DNA of 64,000 nt from Takifugu bimaculatus (Eukaryota; Chordata; Actinopteri; Tetraodontiformes; Tetraodontidae), in NCBI GenBank assembly GCA_004026145.2, contig CP034986.1, positions 6,014,421-6,078,420 of the forward strand, read 5' to 3'. The position numbers and the translations under genes are program-made. Below, piece by piece: positions 12,821 to 28,600 of the stretch; the stretch's first letter is position 1; each line of letters opens with the position of its first letter. Under the pieces are notes generated by a model. It saw only the letters and a list, made by a program, of their open reading frames with translations. It did no database searches and was not told the DNA's origin.

Positions 12821-14711
12821 TGGCATTCCATTCCTCACACTTCACTGAACCACTTTATTATTGTTTGGGTTCACTGACTCACCAGTGCACACAACAATAC
12901 ACTCGCTGCGAGCATTTGTTTGTGCATGCGTGTGTGTGTGTGTGTGTATGTGTGTGTGTGTGTTTGTGGGGTCCACCTCCCAGTGCCACTCTGTGTCCTT
13001 TCCGTCGTCCTTTGTGCCACTTGTGCGTCTCTTTTGTGTGCAACATCATAAGTTAGCCCCCGGGGGCTGAGTGTCCCGCTAAATGTTGACATTCTTCTGC
13101 TCGGCCTGGCGTTAAATCACAGTCAGATTTCCAGTCGGGGCGTTCGCGACAGGCGTTAGCAGCTCCCGCTCTTTGATGTTGGGCATTGGAAGCAGGGCCG
13201 TATCAAAGAAAGACCCCCGTTGCCTTTATAAGCATGTAATTACATCTGAAGGTTCGGGCCCACGTAATTTTAGCCGTTTCCTGCTGAGGCCACTACATTT
13301 GTGAGCAATTTACTCGGGTCTTTGTTTACTTGTCAGCCTGATGCCAGCAATGAATTGGGGGTAGTTGATTAGCTGACCTGAGCCGCAACTAAACCGGTAA
13401 CTGGAACTGGCTCCACCGGAGCTACACTTCAGCCAATCCATCACAACCAAATAAGTGTCTCGTCTGCGGCCCCCGAGGACTGGATTTGGGCCCCCCAGGC
13501 CTAAACCCTGCAGGTGTGTAGATTATCGGTCCACCAAAACCCAAACCGCTGCTCCTAGGGGGTCGGGGTGGAAGCGCCGAGCCTGGCGCGCTGCAGGTGG
13601 TCCGGCCCTGCCAGCTAGCAGAAGCCGCATGAATGCTAAAACACCCAGCAAGTGGTGACAAAGGAGCAGCTGGGACTGCTGTGGTCACCTGATTACGAGG
13701 CTAATAATAGCGTTTTTAAACATTCACTAGTGCTGACAACTCTCTCCAGGCTCCCTGTGTGGCCTTGGTCAGATGCCCCCCCCCCGCCCCCGACAGGCGG
13801 CGTCCACCCCTGTTCTGGACCACATAAATCTGGTGTGTTTACTTCGGAGTTTCAGGTTGGAAACAGAATCACCGGCTCGGCCCATGTGAGTGTGTGTGTG
13901 TGTGTGTGTGGGGGGGGGGGGTCCATGGAAGCCCCCCCACGAACCCACCCATGGTAACTGATTTTACTCGGATCCTTTGCAACAAAATATTTTGATTTAA
14001 TTCGGGTAGGGGAGGCCCCTGACACCAGCCCCCACCGCCAAAGCACACAAGTCTCCCGTCCCTCTACCCCCCCCGTTCTGTGTGTTATGGTTGAAGTCAG
14101 AGAATTAAGTTACAGTTGGTTTTCAGGCTCGAGGGGGGAGGAATTTTTTCGACGTGACACAAGTGGTTTCTTCTCTTTACGAGGCAGCCGTTTGGGGAGG
14201 ACACGGCCTTCCACTAGCCTGTTTGCTATTTTTGTGGGCGCAACAGGGGAGCGAGTGCGCTACATGTGTAAATAGTGTACGGTGCACTCAAGCAGATATG
14301 CACAAGGCTAATGGAGGCTAATGCACATTAGCATCATCTTGCATCTTCATCAAAAGATTAAAGCTAATACGAGGCAGATAACGTAATGACACGGGAAATC
14401 ATTCCTAATATGAATGTGGGAAAGCTAACATCATCGGCGCTCGCTAACAGGAGCAACAGCCGTCGCTGGCAAACAAAATAAATGAAGTTGCTGCTTGTTG
14501 AAACTGCAAACTCTTCTGACAACAGAGCTTGATTCAGTCAAATAAATGGACACATAAGTCAGCTATTTCACGCCCAGTTCTTGTCTTTAGCTCCTGTTGA
14601 ATCACCCATGTGGAAAAGAACCGAAATGGTTCCTGTAAGCAGATTAGAGAAAAAGTGAAACTGAAAGCGGCTGGAGATGAAGCGAGGGCTCACATTTCGT
14701 CATCTAAATGT

Positions 14712-14783
<72 letters not shown>

Positions 14784-14876
14784 ACAGCTGTAGTTGCATC
14801 CTGATGAGCATTCCAACGTGAGAACGCAAATATCCTGTTTTCACGTGTCAGACTGTTAAACCAAGGACGCGAGTGT

Positions 14877-14907
<31 letters not shown>

Positions 14908-17900
14908 GGGGGGGGAGGCAGAGGGGCCTTATCACCGTGTTTGCTCAGTCAACACGACTTTAAAGTGCTGATAAACGCAGCTTGTGATGATTTTCGAGGA
15001 CAGATCGCCGCCGTATCAGCGCTGCTGAATGTGCAACAAGATCATTTATGATGTTTTTTTTAGCTTTTTATGGGACTGTTGTGGTCAAAGTCGACTAAAA
15101 CTTATTTCTCATAAGTAATACATCGAAACAATGGAACGTTTATTTTGTGATTAACTGGGAAAAAATATGAAAAAAATGTTAAATAGGAATGGTTTTCATT
15201 GATGTTCAGATGTATAATTTTAAGAAAATGTTTTAAAAAAAACACTTTTGTGCTAATTCAATCGGCTCATTGATAAACAATATTCATTGTTTTATTAGTT
15301 GATAGAAAATTACGTGTTTCTTAACCGTGCGCCGCTTCCTGCGCTAATCAGTGAAACAGCGTATCCAAACGTAAACCTGAGGCATCCTCACATCTTTAGG
15401 CTCTTGTTTAAGCGTTCTGGCGCTCTGCTGCTAATTAAAGCCTGGACAGGCCCGTCACCATGGCACCATTTCCCCATTAGCGCTCCGAGCATTATTGGAA
15501 TAAATACACAGATGATTGCGAGGAGCTAATTTGGCTTGTCTTGGGTATGACGCGGGCCTTTGGGTGGATTCAGCGCCCCGCTCCCGCCCTGGACTGTGAT
15601 CACATGACACCTCCCCTTCCCCCGGTGCCCTTCGAGCATCTTCGGCTCATGTGTGTTTGCCAAAACGACCCTGTCTTGGTTGCAGAGCGACATTTCCTGC
15701 AGGTTCTCCTTCAGCAACACCCGCGGGGGCTCCTTAAAATGGACCGTCGGCATTCCACATGTTTCATCCGGCAGTTTGGGTCTATTTTCCATTCCATCAT
15801 ATTCTGGATGTTCCCTTGAGTAGAGGAGGATTATTTATGTATAAAAAAACCAGCACCGTGAGCCAAAAACCACGTATCTCACTGCTGAGATAAACGTGTA
15901 AGAAAGTCCATGTTTGTTTTCTTAGTTGCAACCTTGACCCCCTCATCGACGGTGTCCATGTCTCTGCTCTCCGCTCGGATTTTGTTGCTCTGTTTTTTTA
16001 TGACATTTGTTCCACATATCACAGATGTAGTTGGTTAATATTTACGTCATGGGGCGGGCGCCGGCCGATGCCTGACAGGCCCCCGCTAGGACCTGGGTGC
16101 TTTAGCTGCTACAATGAAATCCCCCATAAATTCGCGGTGGACGAGGGTTTGGATTTGTGTTGCCATAGGAACAGGCTAGAGAAGTTACTCTGAGCGGGGG
16201 AGGCAGCGATACGGCAAGGGATCATGCTGCAACTAAATCAAGCTGTTGAGATGCTAACATACACAGTTTAACTTTTGTTAGATGCATTATGGCACCTTTT
16301 CTTCCCTCTATTCCAGTTTTATGGTGAGGGTTAGCATTTTATGCTAGTTAAATACTTGGGAGTAATAAAATCACCCCCCTCAGTCACCATGACGACACTG
16401 TCACGAGAAGACAGATTTCATTGGGTAGCTGAAATTAAAAAATGAACTCAAAAAGGAGCGCGGCTCTTCCAACTGAAGACAACTCGGCTGTCATCGGGAA
16501 ACGGATGCACGAGCAGCTGCACGCGTGCAGCGGTAGCTGGACGGGGAAGAGAGATGACGCTGTTTTTTTTTCGCTGGGAATAACTGATACACAGAATCAT
16601 TTTCATTCGGTTTCCGACAAAATTACCGTCCGTGAAAATTGGCGACGGTTGTCATTGGAGACATCTGGACTCCAGTTAGAAATGACTGTCAGCACAAGCA
16701 CAACAGCTCTTTTCAGGAAGTCTTGAGTCACCACTGAGTGGTGCCCACCCATGTTGGTGCTGCCCGCATGGGCTGTCGCCGCGCTCGCCGCCGCGGGTCG
16801 GTTCCGTCACCAAAGCCATCCGTCTCCTTCATGTCAGCTTTACTTGTCTAATCCCAGCCTCCCCACAGAGGACAGACTGGTCTGCTTAGCCAACCCAAGT
16901 CGCGATGCTAGCTTGGTTTTAGTGTCGGGTTTTGGTGGCTAACGTGGAAATGTTTGCCATTCGTTCTTCTTCTCCCTCGTTTCCCTGCGCCCATCCTCTG
17001 CTCGACCCCCTCTTAAGCTTTCCTCTCGGTCGCTGTCATGGGTAAACACATTCTCCTTCCCCGGCATGTGCACAGGTGACGGATACAGACGGGGGAAGTC
17101 CTGACCCCTTCCCCCGTCCTCCCTCCCTCTGTCTTCTCTTCCCTCTTCCCCCTGGTCTCGGCTGGGTGACGAGAACCAGAAACCAAACCCCTCAGACGAG
17201 AACCCAGCTTTACAGCGGCTCTTCATTTCTCAACGCCACCGGCTGAGATAGCGCAGCTCCGACTCCCATAAACAGACGCGGAGCCCGTGTCTTTATCAGG
17301 CGGGATCTTGACTTCGCTTAAACAGAAACAGTTTTAATTGTTTCAAGGAACAAGGAAGTCAGGGAGAATACCAGCAGGCAGGTCCGCCCTCCTTTTTAGG
17401 CTGTATTGAAACTGGAGCGAGGCCAGAATGGAGGTCACTGTTCCACACGCGAAGGTAGGGAGTGGCAGAAGGTACGGGAAGGCAGGGACGACCCGGGGGT
17501 CTTTCCGTCAGCATTTGTCACCACAAAAAAAGCTACCACTTTCTGATGATGTCATTATGGCCCTCGAAGCAGAAGCAGATTTTTTTCTCTTAAGAGAATG
17601 TGGCGAAAAATTAAACATGTGGTCGCCACATGTGTCAGTCTGACGCACGAAGCTCAGCCACCTGAAACCCGGAGTGGAGATCTGGCGCTGTGGGGGAAAT
17701 GTACAGCTTGTTTTAGGCTCCAACGGGGAAATAATTCATATACCTGGATCTAGTTTACAGGTGGAGGTGGCGCAGGTGGCCTCGCTCATTTGCGGAGTTG
17801 AAATATAATTTCGCTCTCATGACTCATCCTGGTGGATCTTCAACCCTACTGGGTCGGGACTTGCTCAGACGCATTGGCTCGGCCTGAGATCTCTGGAATT

Positions 17901-19380
17901 CAGAGGCCCGACCGTCCTGGTGTCGGCCATCCTGCGCGAGGCTGTTGTAGGGGAGAGGGATCGCTTCCTGTTCTGAGGGTCGGATGACGTCCACCTGGAT
18001 GCCAGAAGCAAAGATTTCCCACCAGAACCTTGCACTGTAGCAGGAGACAGGCTGGTAGCTAGTGACATCCCAGAGCATCTGCAAGCCACGTCCTTAAAAA
18101 CACACAGCAGGGGCGTCACAGGATCATCCTCGATGAAAGATCGGGAAATTACGGGGTTTGATCCCAGAAAAAGCCATGACTGTAAGTAGATGTGGCAGAT
18201 CCAACAACTGGTGGGCACGGAGGGGCGAGAGTGACGGGGTTCTGCAGGAGGAGCGGGGGGAGAACCGCGCTATTGAATGCGGTTTTCCTTCACCATGAAG
18301 TCCTGACTGACTGTTTACGGTCCGCTCGTCAGGGTAGAGCACAAAGTGGTTGCTCTTGGCTACCTCTTTGTCAGCCCACATCTGGGAGACAAATCTGCGA
18401 ATGCAAGACTGTAATTGTAGTCCAGACTTAAACTGCCTAGTTTGGCTGCTTTAATGGAGTCCCAGGACAAAGGAGCCAAGGAAGGTCCTTTTTGGACCGC
18501 TAACAAATAAATCAAGTCTATGTTTAGCTAGCTAATATTCAGCCACGCTAATGTCTCTTAACCCGCTCAAAAATTGAGTTCCAAACCAAAACTCCCGCAC
18601 TGTTTTCACAAAAACTTTCCAGGACCAGGACTTTTATTTCAGCCAGCAACCAGTTGATCATAAATCCTTCAGTACGGCCTTCAGGTAGTTTTCGAGCTGG
18701 AATTTGGAGTTTTTGACCCCAGGAATAAGGATGTTTGCTTCAGCAAGCGAGTCTGATGTGAGAGTGGAGAAATTACAGATGGATTTCAACAAAACATGCT
18801 CCGAGGAGGAGCGGGCCAGAAAACCGTGTGTAAAACTTTGGTGCGAAGGAACATTCATTCTTTTTTATTGCGGCATGTTGACAGATAAAACTGCGGATCA
18901 GCCCACACTCCAACAGTATCACGTAGTTTACGTCCCAATTCCAGCTAATCTGGGCTACGGAGCAGCTGTGTTCCGTCACAAGACCGTCAAAATTCAGATT
19001 AGCCAGCACAGAAACCATCCAGATCTGTAAAAACAGGATCTCGTTTTTAGAAGCTATGACAATAAAAGTGAAGACTGTCTTCCAAAACCAGACAAACTGC
19101 TTCCAGGCCTGGAACCAAGTCCTGAAGCAGGCCTGCCCACCATGCCACGTTTAACTCCAGATTTGGTGTTTGGATCCTTACACACTCGTGGTGACCTGTC
19201 CAGTTAACTTATCGTGTGTTTATGGTGCGTGGGAGGAAAACCAGAACCCAGAGACACGGGAGGACGTACAAACTGGAGTGGAACCAACAACCTTCGTGAG
19301 GCAACCGCACAAACCACCACATCAGCGTACCCATTCTGGCTCCCCTATATTGAAATATTCTAAAATGCAGCCAACTTTCT

Positions 19381-19431
<51 letters not shown>

Positions 19432-19650
19432 TACAGACTGTTGGTCCACTTTGCACTCCTGGCTTTGAGTTACATGGCCACCTTCTCTTCTTCCTAATCC
19501 TTTTTAATGAGTGTTTTGGACTGCCAAGAAATTTCCAGACCAGTTCCAAGACACACACACACACAAAACACACATATAGCGAAAGCTAAGCTAGTTTCAG
19601 TGACTTGCTAAGATATTGTTTCAGGGTTTGGTGTCAAGCAAGAGCAGCCA

Positions 19651-19695
<45 letters not shown>

Positions 19696-22600
19696 GGAAC
19701 GGAACAGTGAGGCATTGTTCGGTACTTCCTGACTGAGCCAGAATCAAAAGTTCTAGTCCAGGCCCTTCCCCTCTCAGGGTCTCAGCTCGCTGTGATCCAG
19801 ATCCTGAAATCCTGAGATCCACCAGACTCACTGGTTGAGGACCCTTTGAGTACACTGGTGAGAAAGTGGCCAAATAGAATAAGGAGAGAGAGCAGAGGTT
19901 CTCCTTGAATGGTTCCAGTTGCTGGTCCATGATAACAGTGTGGAGGACAGGGCTCCTGGAGAGGACGGGGCCCCCCGAGAGGACGGGGCCCCCCGATGAG
20001 AGGGCTGCGTGTCCATGGGCCTGGAGAATCTCTCACATTTTCATCTCCTCAGACATCACTTTTCCTCCTCCAGCATGTTCAGTCTTTTACCTCTAAATAA
20101 GCTGAAGGTTTCTTTCATGCTAATCTATTAGCTCAGTGAGCTTGAACGTAGGGATTCGATTCCAAGCATTTCCACTGAGCCTATTTGTGCATTTGAGTGA
20201 AATTGCTCAACGACTACGGGATAGCACCTGCAACTCCATCGCATGGTGCTAAGAGAATGTGCTTAATGTCAATACTAACACTCTAAACTGCAGCAAACAC
20301 ACTGTCAGGTCTGTTCCAAGGCTAATGTTTCTGCTGATTCCACTTCATTTTTGTTTAGTTGGTAGCATTATTCTAATGTTTACAGCAGTTTTTATGTTTG
20401 AACACAGACAGGACACAAATGGGAGCAACAGGTGACATTTAGCAACGAGGAAATTTAAAGCATGTAGCTGCAGTTAGCGACTACCTCAGCAGAAAAACAA
20501 GACAAACCAGGTCATTATGAAACCTGCAATTAACCTGTTTTAAGATTCCTGTTGGACAATTTTTGGATTTTAAAGATTTGACCAGCTTTTAGTGTAAAAA
20601 AACTTGTTGCTGCATGAGAAGCTCAGATGCAGAAAAACCAACAACATTTAGCCTCCCGCCTTCTTAGCACATAAAAGAACAGAAACTGTTGTTGTAATCT
20701 TGCTTTTAGCTGAGCACAGCACAGTTGGAACTTTATCTCCAGCCTGTCAAAGATTAATATACGAACTTGCACAGACCCGTTCACACACGTCCCGTAAAGT
20801 TTTTATACTCCGACACTCCACAACAACAATTAATCCTTCAGCCAGAGGTGCTGGGAGTGTGTTTTGGCAGAGGCTTGCGGAAGAAATGAGGCCTACTTCT
20901 CTTTCCGGGTGTTGCAGAGCTGTTCCGGGTCCAGTTGTGCATGTGCGAGCCTCCCCGGTGTTACCGCGAGCGACAGCTCTCTGACACCGAGCTTCTTTCC
21001 TCCTTCACCCAGGCTCCGACGGCGAACCGTCATTTAACATTTGGGATTGAGTTGCATCCTGTTAGCTGATGTTACAGTCAATCAAAGTTTCCCACAGTAT
21101 AAAATGGTTCAGTCAGAAACTGTAAAGCTATATAATTCTTTTACATCCTTTTATAAAACTTGAGATGACGTTTAAACTTTCATCATACCCCATCAGGGTA
21201 CCTACACCTTTCCTGGGGGCATTCCACATTTTTCCCCCTGCATATTTCTGCTTGTTTGTTCGTCGGTTCTTCCATCCTCCCCTGAGGCGGCCGCAGGTCA
21301 AGACTTCCAGACATCGTGGCAGCAGGTTCTAGCTCCATTAAGTTGGATCCCTGGGGGAGGGGGTGGTGAGGGAGTTGGGGACTTTCGAGGCCGGATGGGG
21401 TGTGTAAACCTGGGTCCACTCCAGCCCACCGGGTCACGGATGGATGACATTAGCCACATGGTGCTGTTGGTGAGCAGGAAACTCCTCCAACTTGTCCATT
21501 GTCGTAGCTCGGACCGCGACAAAGACGGGAGGCAACCCCAATATAATTATGAGAAATGGACTCTTGAGAACACAAAACACAGGTCTGGAGTAAAATGCCA
21601 GCATGGGTAGTTTAGCAACCACGAGTGGAGGCCATCACACCAGGGATAAAAACAAGACTGCAGGTCCATAGGGAAGAATTCAAAGAATTACCTCCAAACA
21701 TTCCCTAAATTCAAGCATGTCTGTTATTTCCAAAGTCCAATTTGTTTCGGTGCTCTTAACCGGAAAGTGGCCAGACTGGATAAACAACATGTGCGTCAAA
21801 TTAAAGTCAGGGCAATTGTCTTCAAATAGACATGAAGCCATTACAGATGAGTCATCTTTGACAGGACCGGGCAAAACCGCCGAGTCATACCGCCGTCAAT
21901 TCCAAGGAAATAGTTCATGGGGAACAGGAAAGTCCACTCATCCGATCAATTTAGCCAAAGAGGAATTCAATCCAGAGGGAGAAACAGGAGAAGAAGACAA
22001 AAGGGACGGACATCCAATACTGAAGAGGTCAAGAGGAAAGTGTGGAGGACAGGACTGAAGGAGCGCGGTGCTGGTTCTCGGCATTAGCGAGGTCTTTGGA
22101 CCGGGACGCTTCCCAAAGTGTGCACATGTGCCACATGTTACCTAAACCTCTCTTTACAGCCCAAAACCCAGAAGGTATTTCCCAAACAACACGAAGGTAT
22201 TTCTCGTCCCCACACCCCCTTCCCCAAGGAAGTGGTTGCTCTAAATGTCTCGTTAGATTTGGTCGTACTTTGACTACCCGATCCAGCAGCCGAGAGCTCT
22301 GGTTTCAGGTTCTTTAATCAACGGTTAAGTAACGTCCAAGCAGCATTTTCTTCTTGGCATGTAAAAGGCGCTGAAGAATGTTGGGGGAAAAGTTCGGCAA
22401 ACCCAGAGACCCTTAAAATCTTTGGACGATAATAAATCGATTGATTCCCTGAATCCTTCCCAAGGAAATGAACTCATTTCATTACTGAAGACACTTTCAA
22501 AAACTTCCCAAACCAAATGTCTGTTTCGACAAAAACACAAGCAAAAAGGGTCAAAAGGGCACGTTCGTCCCCAAGGTGACACTTTGATACCATCGCTCTT

Positions 22601-25600
22601 CCGACTCAACATGGGACTATTCAGAAGACGCATAAAACACAACCTACGGAGAAATTAGACGTCGCAAACACATGCCCCAACAGTCAGGGACTGTGCTTTG
22701 GGGGCCTCGGTCACAATGCAGAAATGGATTATGGGCTTTCTTCTGCTCTCTGTGAACGCTTTGTAAACAGGAGTGACGGGGATTTCAGCGATGCTGTTTA
22801 TATCGCGGCTGCTCTTTCATACTCGTTAAGATACATTAGCGCAAACACAAGCTGCATTGTGCTGACAAGCAAGAGTATAAAGTGCTTTTATTCAGTCAGT
22901 ATGTGCGTGATTAGCGTAGCTATAATGGGTTCGTAGGCTAGGACAGTGACCCAAGGCTGCTAACTTAAATAATTTAACCACGGGTGATAGACACAACCAG
23001 ACTGAATTTATGCTAGCGGGAAAGCATTTCCCCCCATTTATTTCCCCCTTAATCACCTCCCCTCTTTGTTTTGGCGTGTTTTTTGTTGTGTAGGTGCGTA
23101 GCCAGGGCGTCACTGAGGAACTGAAGTGTCTGAGTTTGCTGAACGCCCTGCACAAGGATCCGGACATCCCCGATCAACTGGCCCAGCTCCTGGGGGAGCC
23201 CTGCATGAAGCTGGCTGAGGGCATCAAAGCCTACATCTCCAAGGTGAGGGAAACACTGCACCAATGCTCCCTATGTGTCGAGAACACATGGAAGAAGGTT
23301 TCAGGATAAAGGGATTCGCTAATGGAATGAACAGAGGAACATCTGTGAGGAATGGTGCAGGCCTGAGCCCCTGGGTGGGACTAATTTGGCACCGGGGAGG
23401 AACATCCATCAAAGGAATATAGCTTTCAATATACAAGGTATAAGAAGGCCATGTGTGTTGAATTAAACTCTTGAGAAGAGGTTTTTTGTCCCAGAATGCC
23501 TCAAAATCTAAGCAAAAATTTGAACCATAGCTCAACAATGGATTTCAGCTAAATAGATTGGCAAAAAAGAAATAAACACAGCATAAAGGCTCACAAACCT
23601 CATCCAAATGTCACATTTGATCACAAATAAAATCGCGTTCTGTTTAGACTCCGTTTGATTAGAGCGAGCTCGGCTCGCGTGCGGCGAGAACGGTCCAACA
23701 ATCCGCTATGGGCCTCTGCTGAAAACTCGTGTTAATGTGTTCGTTGCAGCTAAATAATGTGTGCTAGTCACACGTGATTGGGCCACTCGGTTGATCCTGG
23801 ACCACCGGAGGGGCAGAAAACGCTCTGAGAAAAACAACATTCTCGCAGGTTGGAGGTGAAAGCTGAACATTAAAAACAGCCAACAACCAGGACACGCCCC
23901 CATCTGTTTCAGGTTTGTCGCATTATCGTCGACGTTTCGTTCCGAGACAGGAATTTTTACACATCATTACGTGCGCGGAGTCAGACGGCGGCATGTGCAG
24001 ACGAAAAGCTCCTCCAGACTTTTCTGATACCGGACCCCTGGTTTATGCTGAGTCAGCGTAAAAAAAAGTTGCGTTCGGACTTGAGCCGCGTTCCTGCTCC
24101 AGTCACTTTCTCACAAACGCCCGCCCCCATGCAGACGTTGACCCAGAATACTGCTGAGTCATGTTTCAGTCATCCTCTCACAGACGTAGCCGGGAGGACT
24201 TTCCACTCTCTGCATGTCTGAACGTTAGCATTTGTGGACACCTGCGCGAAAACCCATAAGCCCTTTTGTCCTCTTTTCTCTCCCTCTTGCATTTTTCTTT
24301 GCCCTTTCCCTCACTTTTCTTTCCCCGCTCCGTTTGTGCGATAAAATCAGCGTGCCGCTCCGCCCCTATGGTCCTCGCTGGACAGGAACAAGAATGTCTA
24401 GTTCTTTTCCGAGCATATGGATTAATAATCCACTTGTCATTAAGGTTTCCTGGTTCTTCCTTAGTGACGTCACCAACCTTCTATTGTCTTAATAATCAAG
24501 AAAAAGTCACACCTTTGCGTGATCCTTTGGTGCAGAAATGCCAGGCGGCCTTGAGTAAGTCTCAAATAAATGGTTGCAAAGTGCTCCGAGGTGTGGAAGG
24601 TCCTCGGGGACGAATAAGGTAGCGCAATAGGACTTCATTGTTCGGCCTAGATTATCCGCCAGAGGACACGCCGCAACAACAATGAGCAAGCAAGCGACAC
24701 GACACACACACAAACACACAAGTGGGACCAAATGGGACCCGTGTCCAGTAAACAGTAAACCGGTCTTTATCTCCCCCCACTACTGCAAAAATCAGTAGCA
24801 GGAATCAGCAGGAAAACCACTGAGGACCTGTACAGCTAACTGATGTCAGTGCCGATAAGCTGCCTGTGGTAGACGAACGTGTGGTAGCTGTTCCTCATTA
24901 CTCTGAGAGACCGTTATTCTCGCTAAATGGCTAATTCGCAGAGCCTCGCGGCGCCACACGGTGTGCCGGTTCACTGGTGTTGGCCCCGAGTTTGCTTCGT
25001 TCTCGCTCGCTAACACGGGCAAGCTCCCACGTGTGCACCAGAGGACGGCCGGCTAAACTGGTTCTCCCTTCTAAACATCACAGGTTCTTTTTCCTTCCCA
25101 GAAAGTTTTTAGCAGAGGTAGCGTAGTAGTTTAGCAATGAAGAGGAAAAGATGCGTTCAAGAAACCCCAAACTGTTGATTAGCATCCTTAAGGACAGCGC
25201 TTGCGTATTTTTGTTTTATATTTTTGTTTTCACTCATTGCTAATGAATCAACCCCCCCCCCCGATAGCTTTGATCTTTGTAGACGTCGCTGTCACGTCTG
25301 GCCTTCAGCACGTCTCCGGGAGTGAAGCATTTGTTCTTCTCCCGCCATTTTCTTAAAGTTGAAGCGACTCGTGATCAAATCCACCGTGGTCTAAGCATCG
25401 AGCATGGTTAAATTAGCCACAGGTGCCAGCTGGTGGGTGCTAATTATACATCACTCTTAGCAGCCTCAGTCTGGCAAATTGAGAAGCTGCCGTGAGAAAC
25501 TCCATAAAAATCAGCCTTGTTTTAGTCCAGAGTCGGCGTCCTTGAGGCTAATGATGTGGACGAGGCCTGAGCGAAGAGAAATGCAGACGAGAGGTAGAGA

Positions 25601-28600
25601 TAAATTATGACAAGTGACCTAAATAAGGTCCGGGACACAGTATTCCAATCAGGGTCAAGGAGTGGACCTCCTTCCATCTTGTTCATGTCTGGGATCAGGA
25701 TCATATCTGGTGCTGTCAGACTCTCGGATCTGGTCTGTCTCATTATTGGTAGACCAGAACAGGAAGGACCTGCAAATCTTTGTGGTTAAAGCCTGAAATC
25801 AACTCCTATCATGATCCTGGAACGTGATATACCTCTAGAGTCAAGGATCAAAGGAAGATGAACTCCTCGTGGGTTTCTTCTTACTTGATGATCTTGGCTA
25901 ATAAGGAAACAGCATAAAGAGGTAGAAGGAGGACTGGAGGGCAGGGATGGCACCCTCCCCAAGTCAGCATGGCTATTCCGAGGCTCAAGCTAGCAGAGGG
26001 GTTTAGCTCCACTCTTCCCCGCTGCTCTCGGTTTGAGGTCCAACATCTGCACCTGCTGGGAAACATTGCCAAACACGTCAGCTCTGGGTTTCCAATTGCT
26101 TCCACGGAGACGGACCAAGGACTGACACAGGAATTCTTATTATAGCTCCCTCGCTAATCGCCGCTGCATGGGACTCAGCTGTTTCTGATCTTTGGCCATT
26201 ACTCTTCCCGATCACGACGCTCAAAATGGGTTTCTCCTCCGACTGCTCTCTGCCCAGATCGGCCAGTCGGGCAAAGAATCCGAGCTATATGGCCCGATTC
26301 AACCTGCAACTGGACCTGGCTGATTGGAAGCAGACAAGTAGGGCTTTGCCCGAGCTTCATATCAAAGCAGACTTCTAAACAATCAAAGCTGCTTCTCCGT
26401 CAGGCCCAGATGGACCCTGGTTCTCCTGCCCCCGAACCAGCCCAAAGTGGTGATGTCATCGCAAATATGGGTCTTTTTGACCACTGATCTACAACAGCTG
26501 TTTTGACTGGACAGAGTGGGGAATCGGGCCTTTAGGAAGGGGAACACCTCACAGTTTAGAGGCTCTTCTGGATCCAGGAGGTTCAGAGGAGGAAAAGCTT
26601 CGTCAACCCTCGAAAACCAGATATTATTGATAGTCGGTTAAAGAGACGCGGCATAACGTGGGACATATGTTACAGATCCATCGTGGATGACGTGGACGTC
26701 TAAAAATGGGGAAACGAGCGTCACGAGTGGACGCCTGCTGATGGAGATCACGAGTTTTGATTAAAACGGCCGTTTTGATTAAAGTTTTGATTAAAACAAA
26801 ACAGAATCTTGTGTTTCGCATTTTGGCTCTGAGCGAGCCGCGGAGGGAAAGAAGGGGGGCTCACCTGCCGGCCACGGCGGCGCCCTCTACTGGCCCGACA
26901 TTTGTGGCGTAAAGTCGACGCAGCAGCAGCAGCAGGAACACTAAATAGGTCGCGTTTGTTGAGGCGGGATGACGCAAGTGTTATTCTAGTGTTTTCTTAT
27001 CTTCTTTTGCTCCGGCGGTCGCCCATTCAAGAGCAAATGTCAGTGGCTAGCATGTTGAGCACGCGCACACACATGCACGCACACACGCACACATACAGGG
27101 AGGGTGGAGGGCTGCAGTCTTGTTAGTGATTTCCAGCTGATACACAAACACAAAGGACCTCTGTGTGGGCCGATGACCACGCTCATTCATTCCCTGTCCC
27201 AGTTCCTGTCCTGTCAGCCATCCCAAATCCCTCCGACTTCCTCAGAACAGCTCGGTTCCACTGCGGACAAGTGTATTAAATGTTCTTTTTGGAGGAAAAG
27301 ATTCCCCCTGTACGATCGCGGGGCCTCAGACGGAGGCAACCAGCGACTAGCCTCGTAGTTGGTGGCTTTTGTTTATGCTGGAAGGCTTCCCAGCTGACGG
27401 CATCGCTAAAGAATGACCGGCAGCAGCTAAAGCAGATTAGCACATATCTATTAGCATCTGTGGAAGCCGGAGCTTTGGCAGCTCAGCTGATGTACGCTTC
27501 CTCGTTACCCTCCTCTCCGAGGGTATTTCCAAACTCATCTCGCGAGGCCCACTTCCAGCAGAGCGTTCACGCAATCTCGGACAGTTAACAAATCCATAAA
27601 AAAAGGCAAAAATGTCTGTTTCTAATCCAGCCTGGGGGAGTTAAGACAGAAGATTTTGTTGTTCTTACAAAAAGTAAAACACAGCTGATGGTGCCAACGA
27701 AAGCTAATATTGTAGTAAAATTCCTCTGGTTTATTGTGAGAGTGTGGATAGGTTTATTATGACCTCATTTCCAAGAATAAAAACCCACATCTGACGATTT
27801 TTTACAGAAATGACAGACTTTACTGTTCCAGGGATATTTAATCATACTGAACAGAGTTTTAGCTCTTTACAGCTCTCCCTCATCGCTCCGCTCAAGTTTT
27901 TAGAGTCACTACTTTAGCTAGCTAGCTAACAAACACAACATGTGGCAAATAGCATTTTAGGATTCTTGCTGGCGGCACAAAAATAGTAATTTTAACAGAA
28001 GAAAACAAAAGATAATAGCATGGCTCTGAGCCAGAAGCACTAGTTTGCACCTAGCATGGGTGCTGGATAGCTTAGCTCCCAACATTGGTTTGTTTGTTAC
28101 ATTCGGAGGCTGAACAGGCCGGAGGCTTTGCTGCAACCTTGAAAATACAAAATCTCTCTTTAAGGGCTTTTTTTTTCTTCTTCTTGGAAAAATAATACGT
28201 ATTAGCCGCGGAGCTCGTGTGAATCCTGACATTGTTGTGTTTGACTAACAGCATGTCTTGACCACACACTCTCCTTGGAGGCTTTTATCTGTTTTTTCTT
28301 TTATTTGTAGCTGTTCTTAGAAGCACGACGACCTCCTCGTCTGCCCGCCACGTCGGCGTGGAAACTGAAAGAGAGGAGCTGGCATTGAACGCCACGTAAA
28401 CACACGTGAGGTCACTGAGAAAATCGGGTTTTGGCGGTCTAAACTCCCAAATGTGGTTTTATTAAAGATGGACTCTTGAGTCCCTCAGCAGAATCTCCGG
28501 GATGAGTCGACCATATTCGACACTTTTAAGCGTAAATACGCCGTCATGAGCGTCAAGCTCTGTGGTGAATCACCTGTTCCGTCTCACTGCTGCGCGACCG

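Larger units (their letters stand above)
10251..23093 (+). other. Intron 1 of the TNF ligand (12.8 kb)
   Basis: Bounded by donor GTAAGG (10251) and acceptor TTGTGTAG (ending 23093). No other gene recognised on either strand. It holds many microsatellites (11743-11764, 12779-12820, 12929-12964, 13886-13921, 14713-14780, 14872-14915, 19384-19428, 19656-19694), a 2 x 18-bp repeat (19959-19994) and a degraded dispersed-repeat fragment (about 19205-19330). Confidence 0.75.

Noticed and set aside
12763..13070. Cys/Val-rich frames over GT arrays
   Set aside because: Dinucleotide repeats are open in several frames; the same applies to the other CA/GT tracts.
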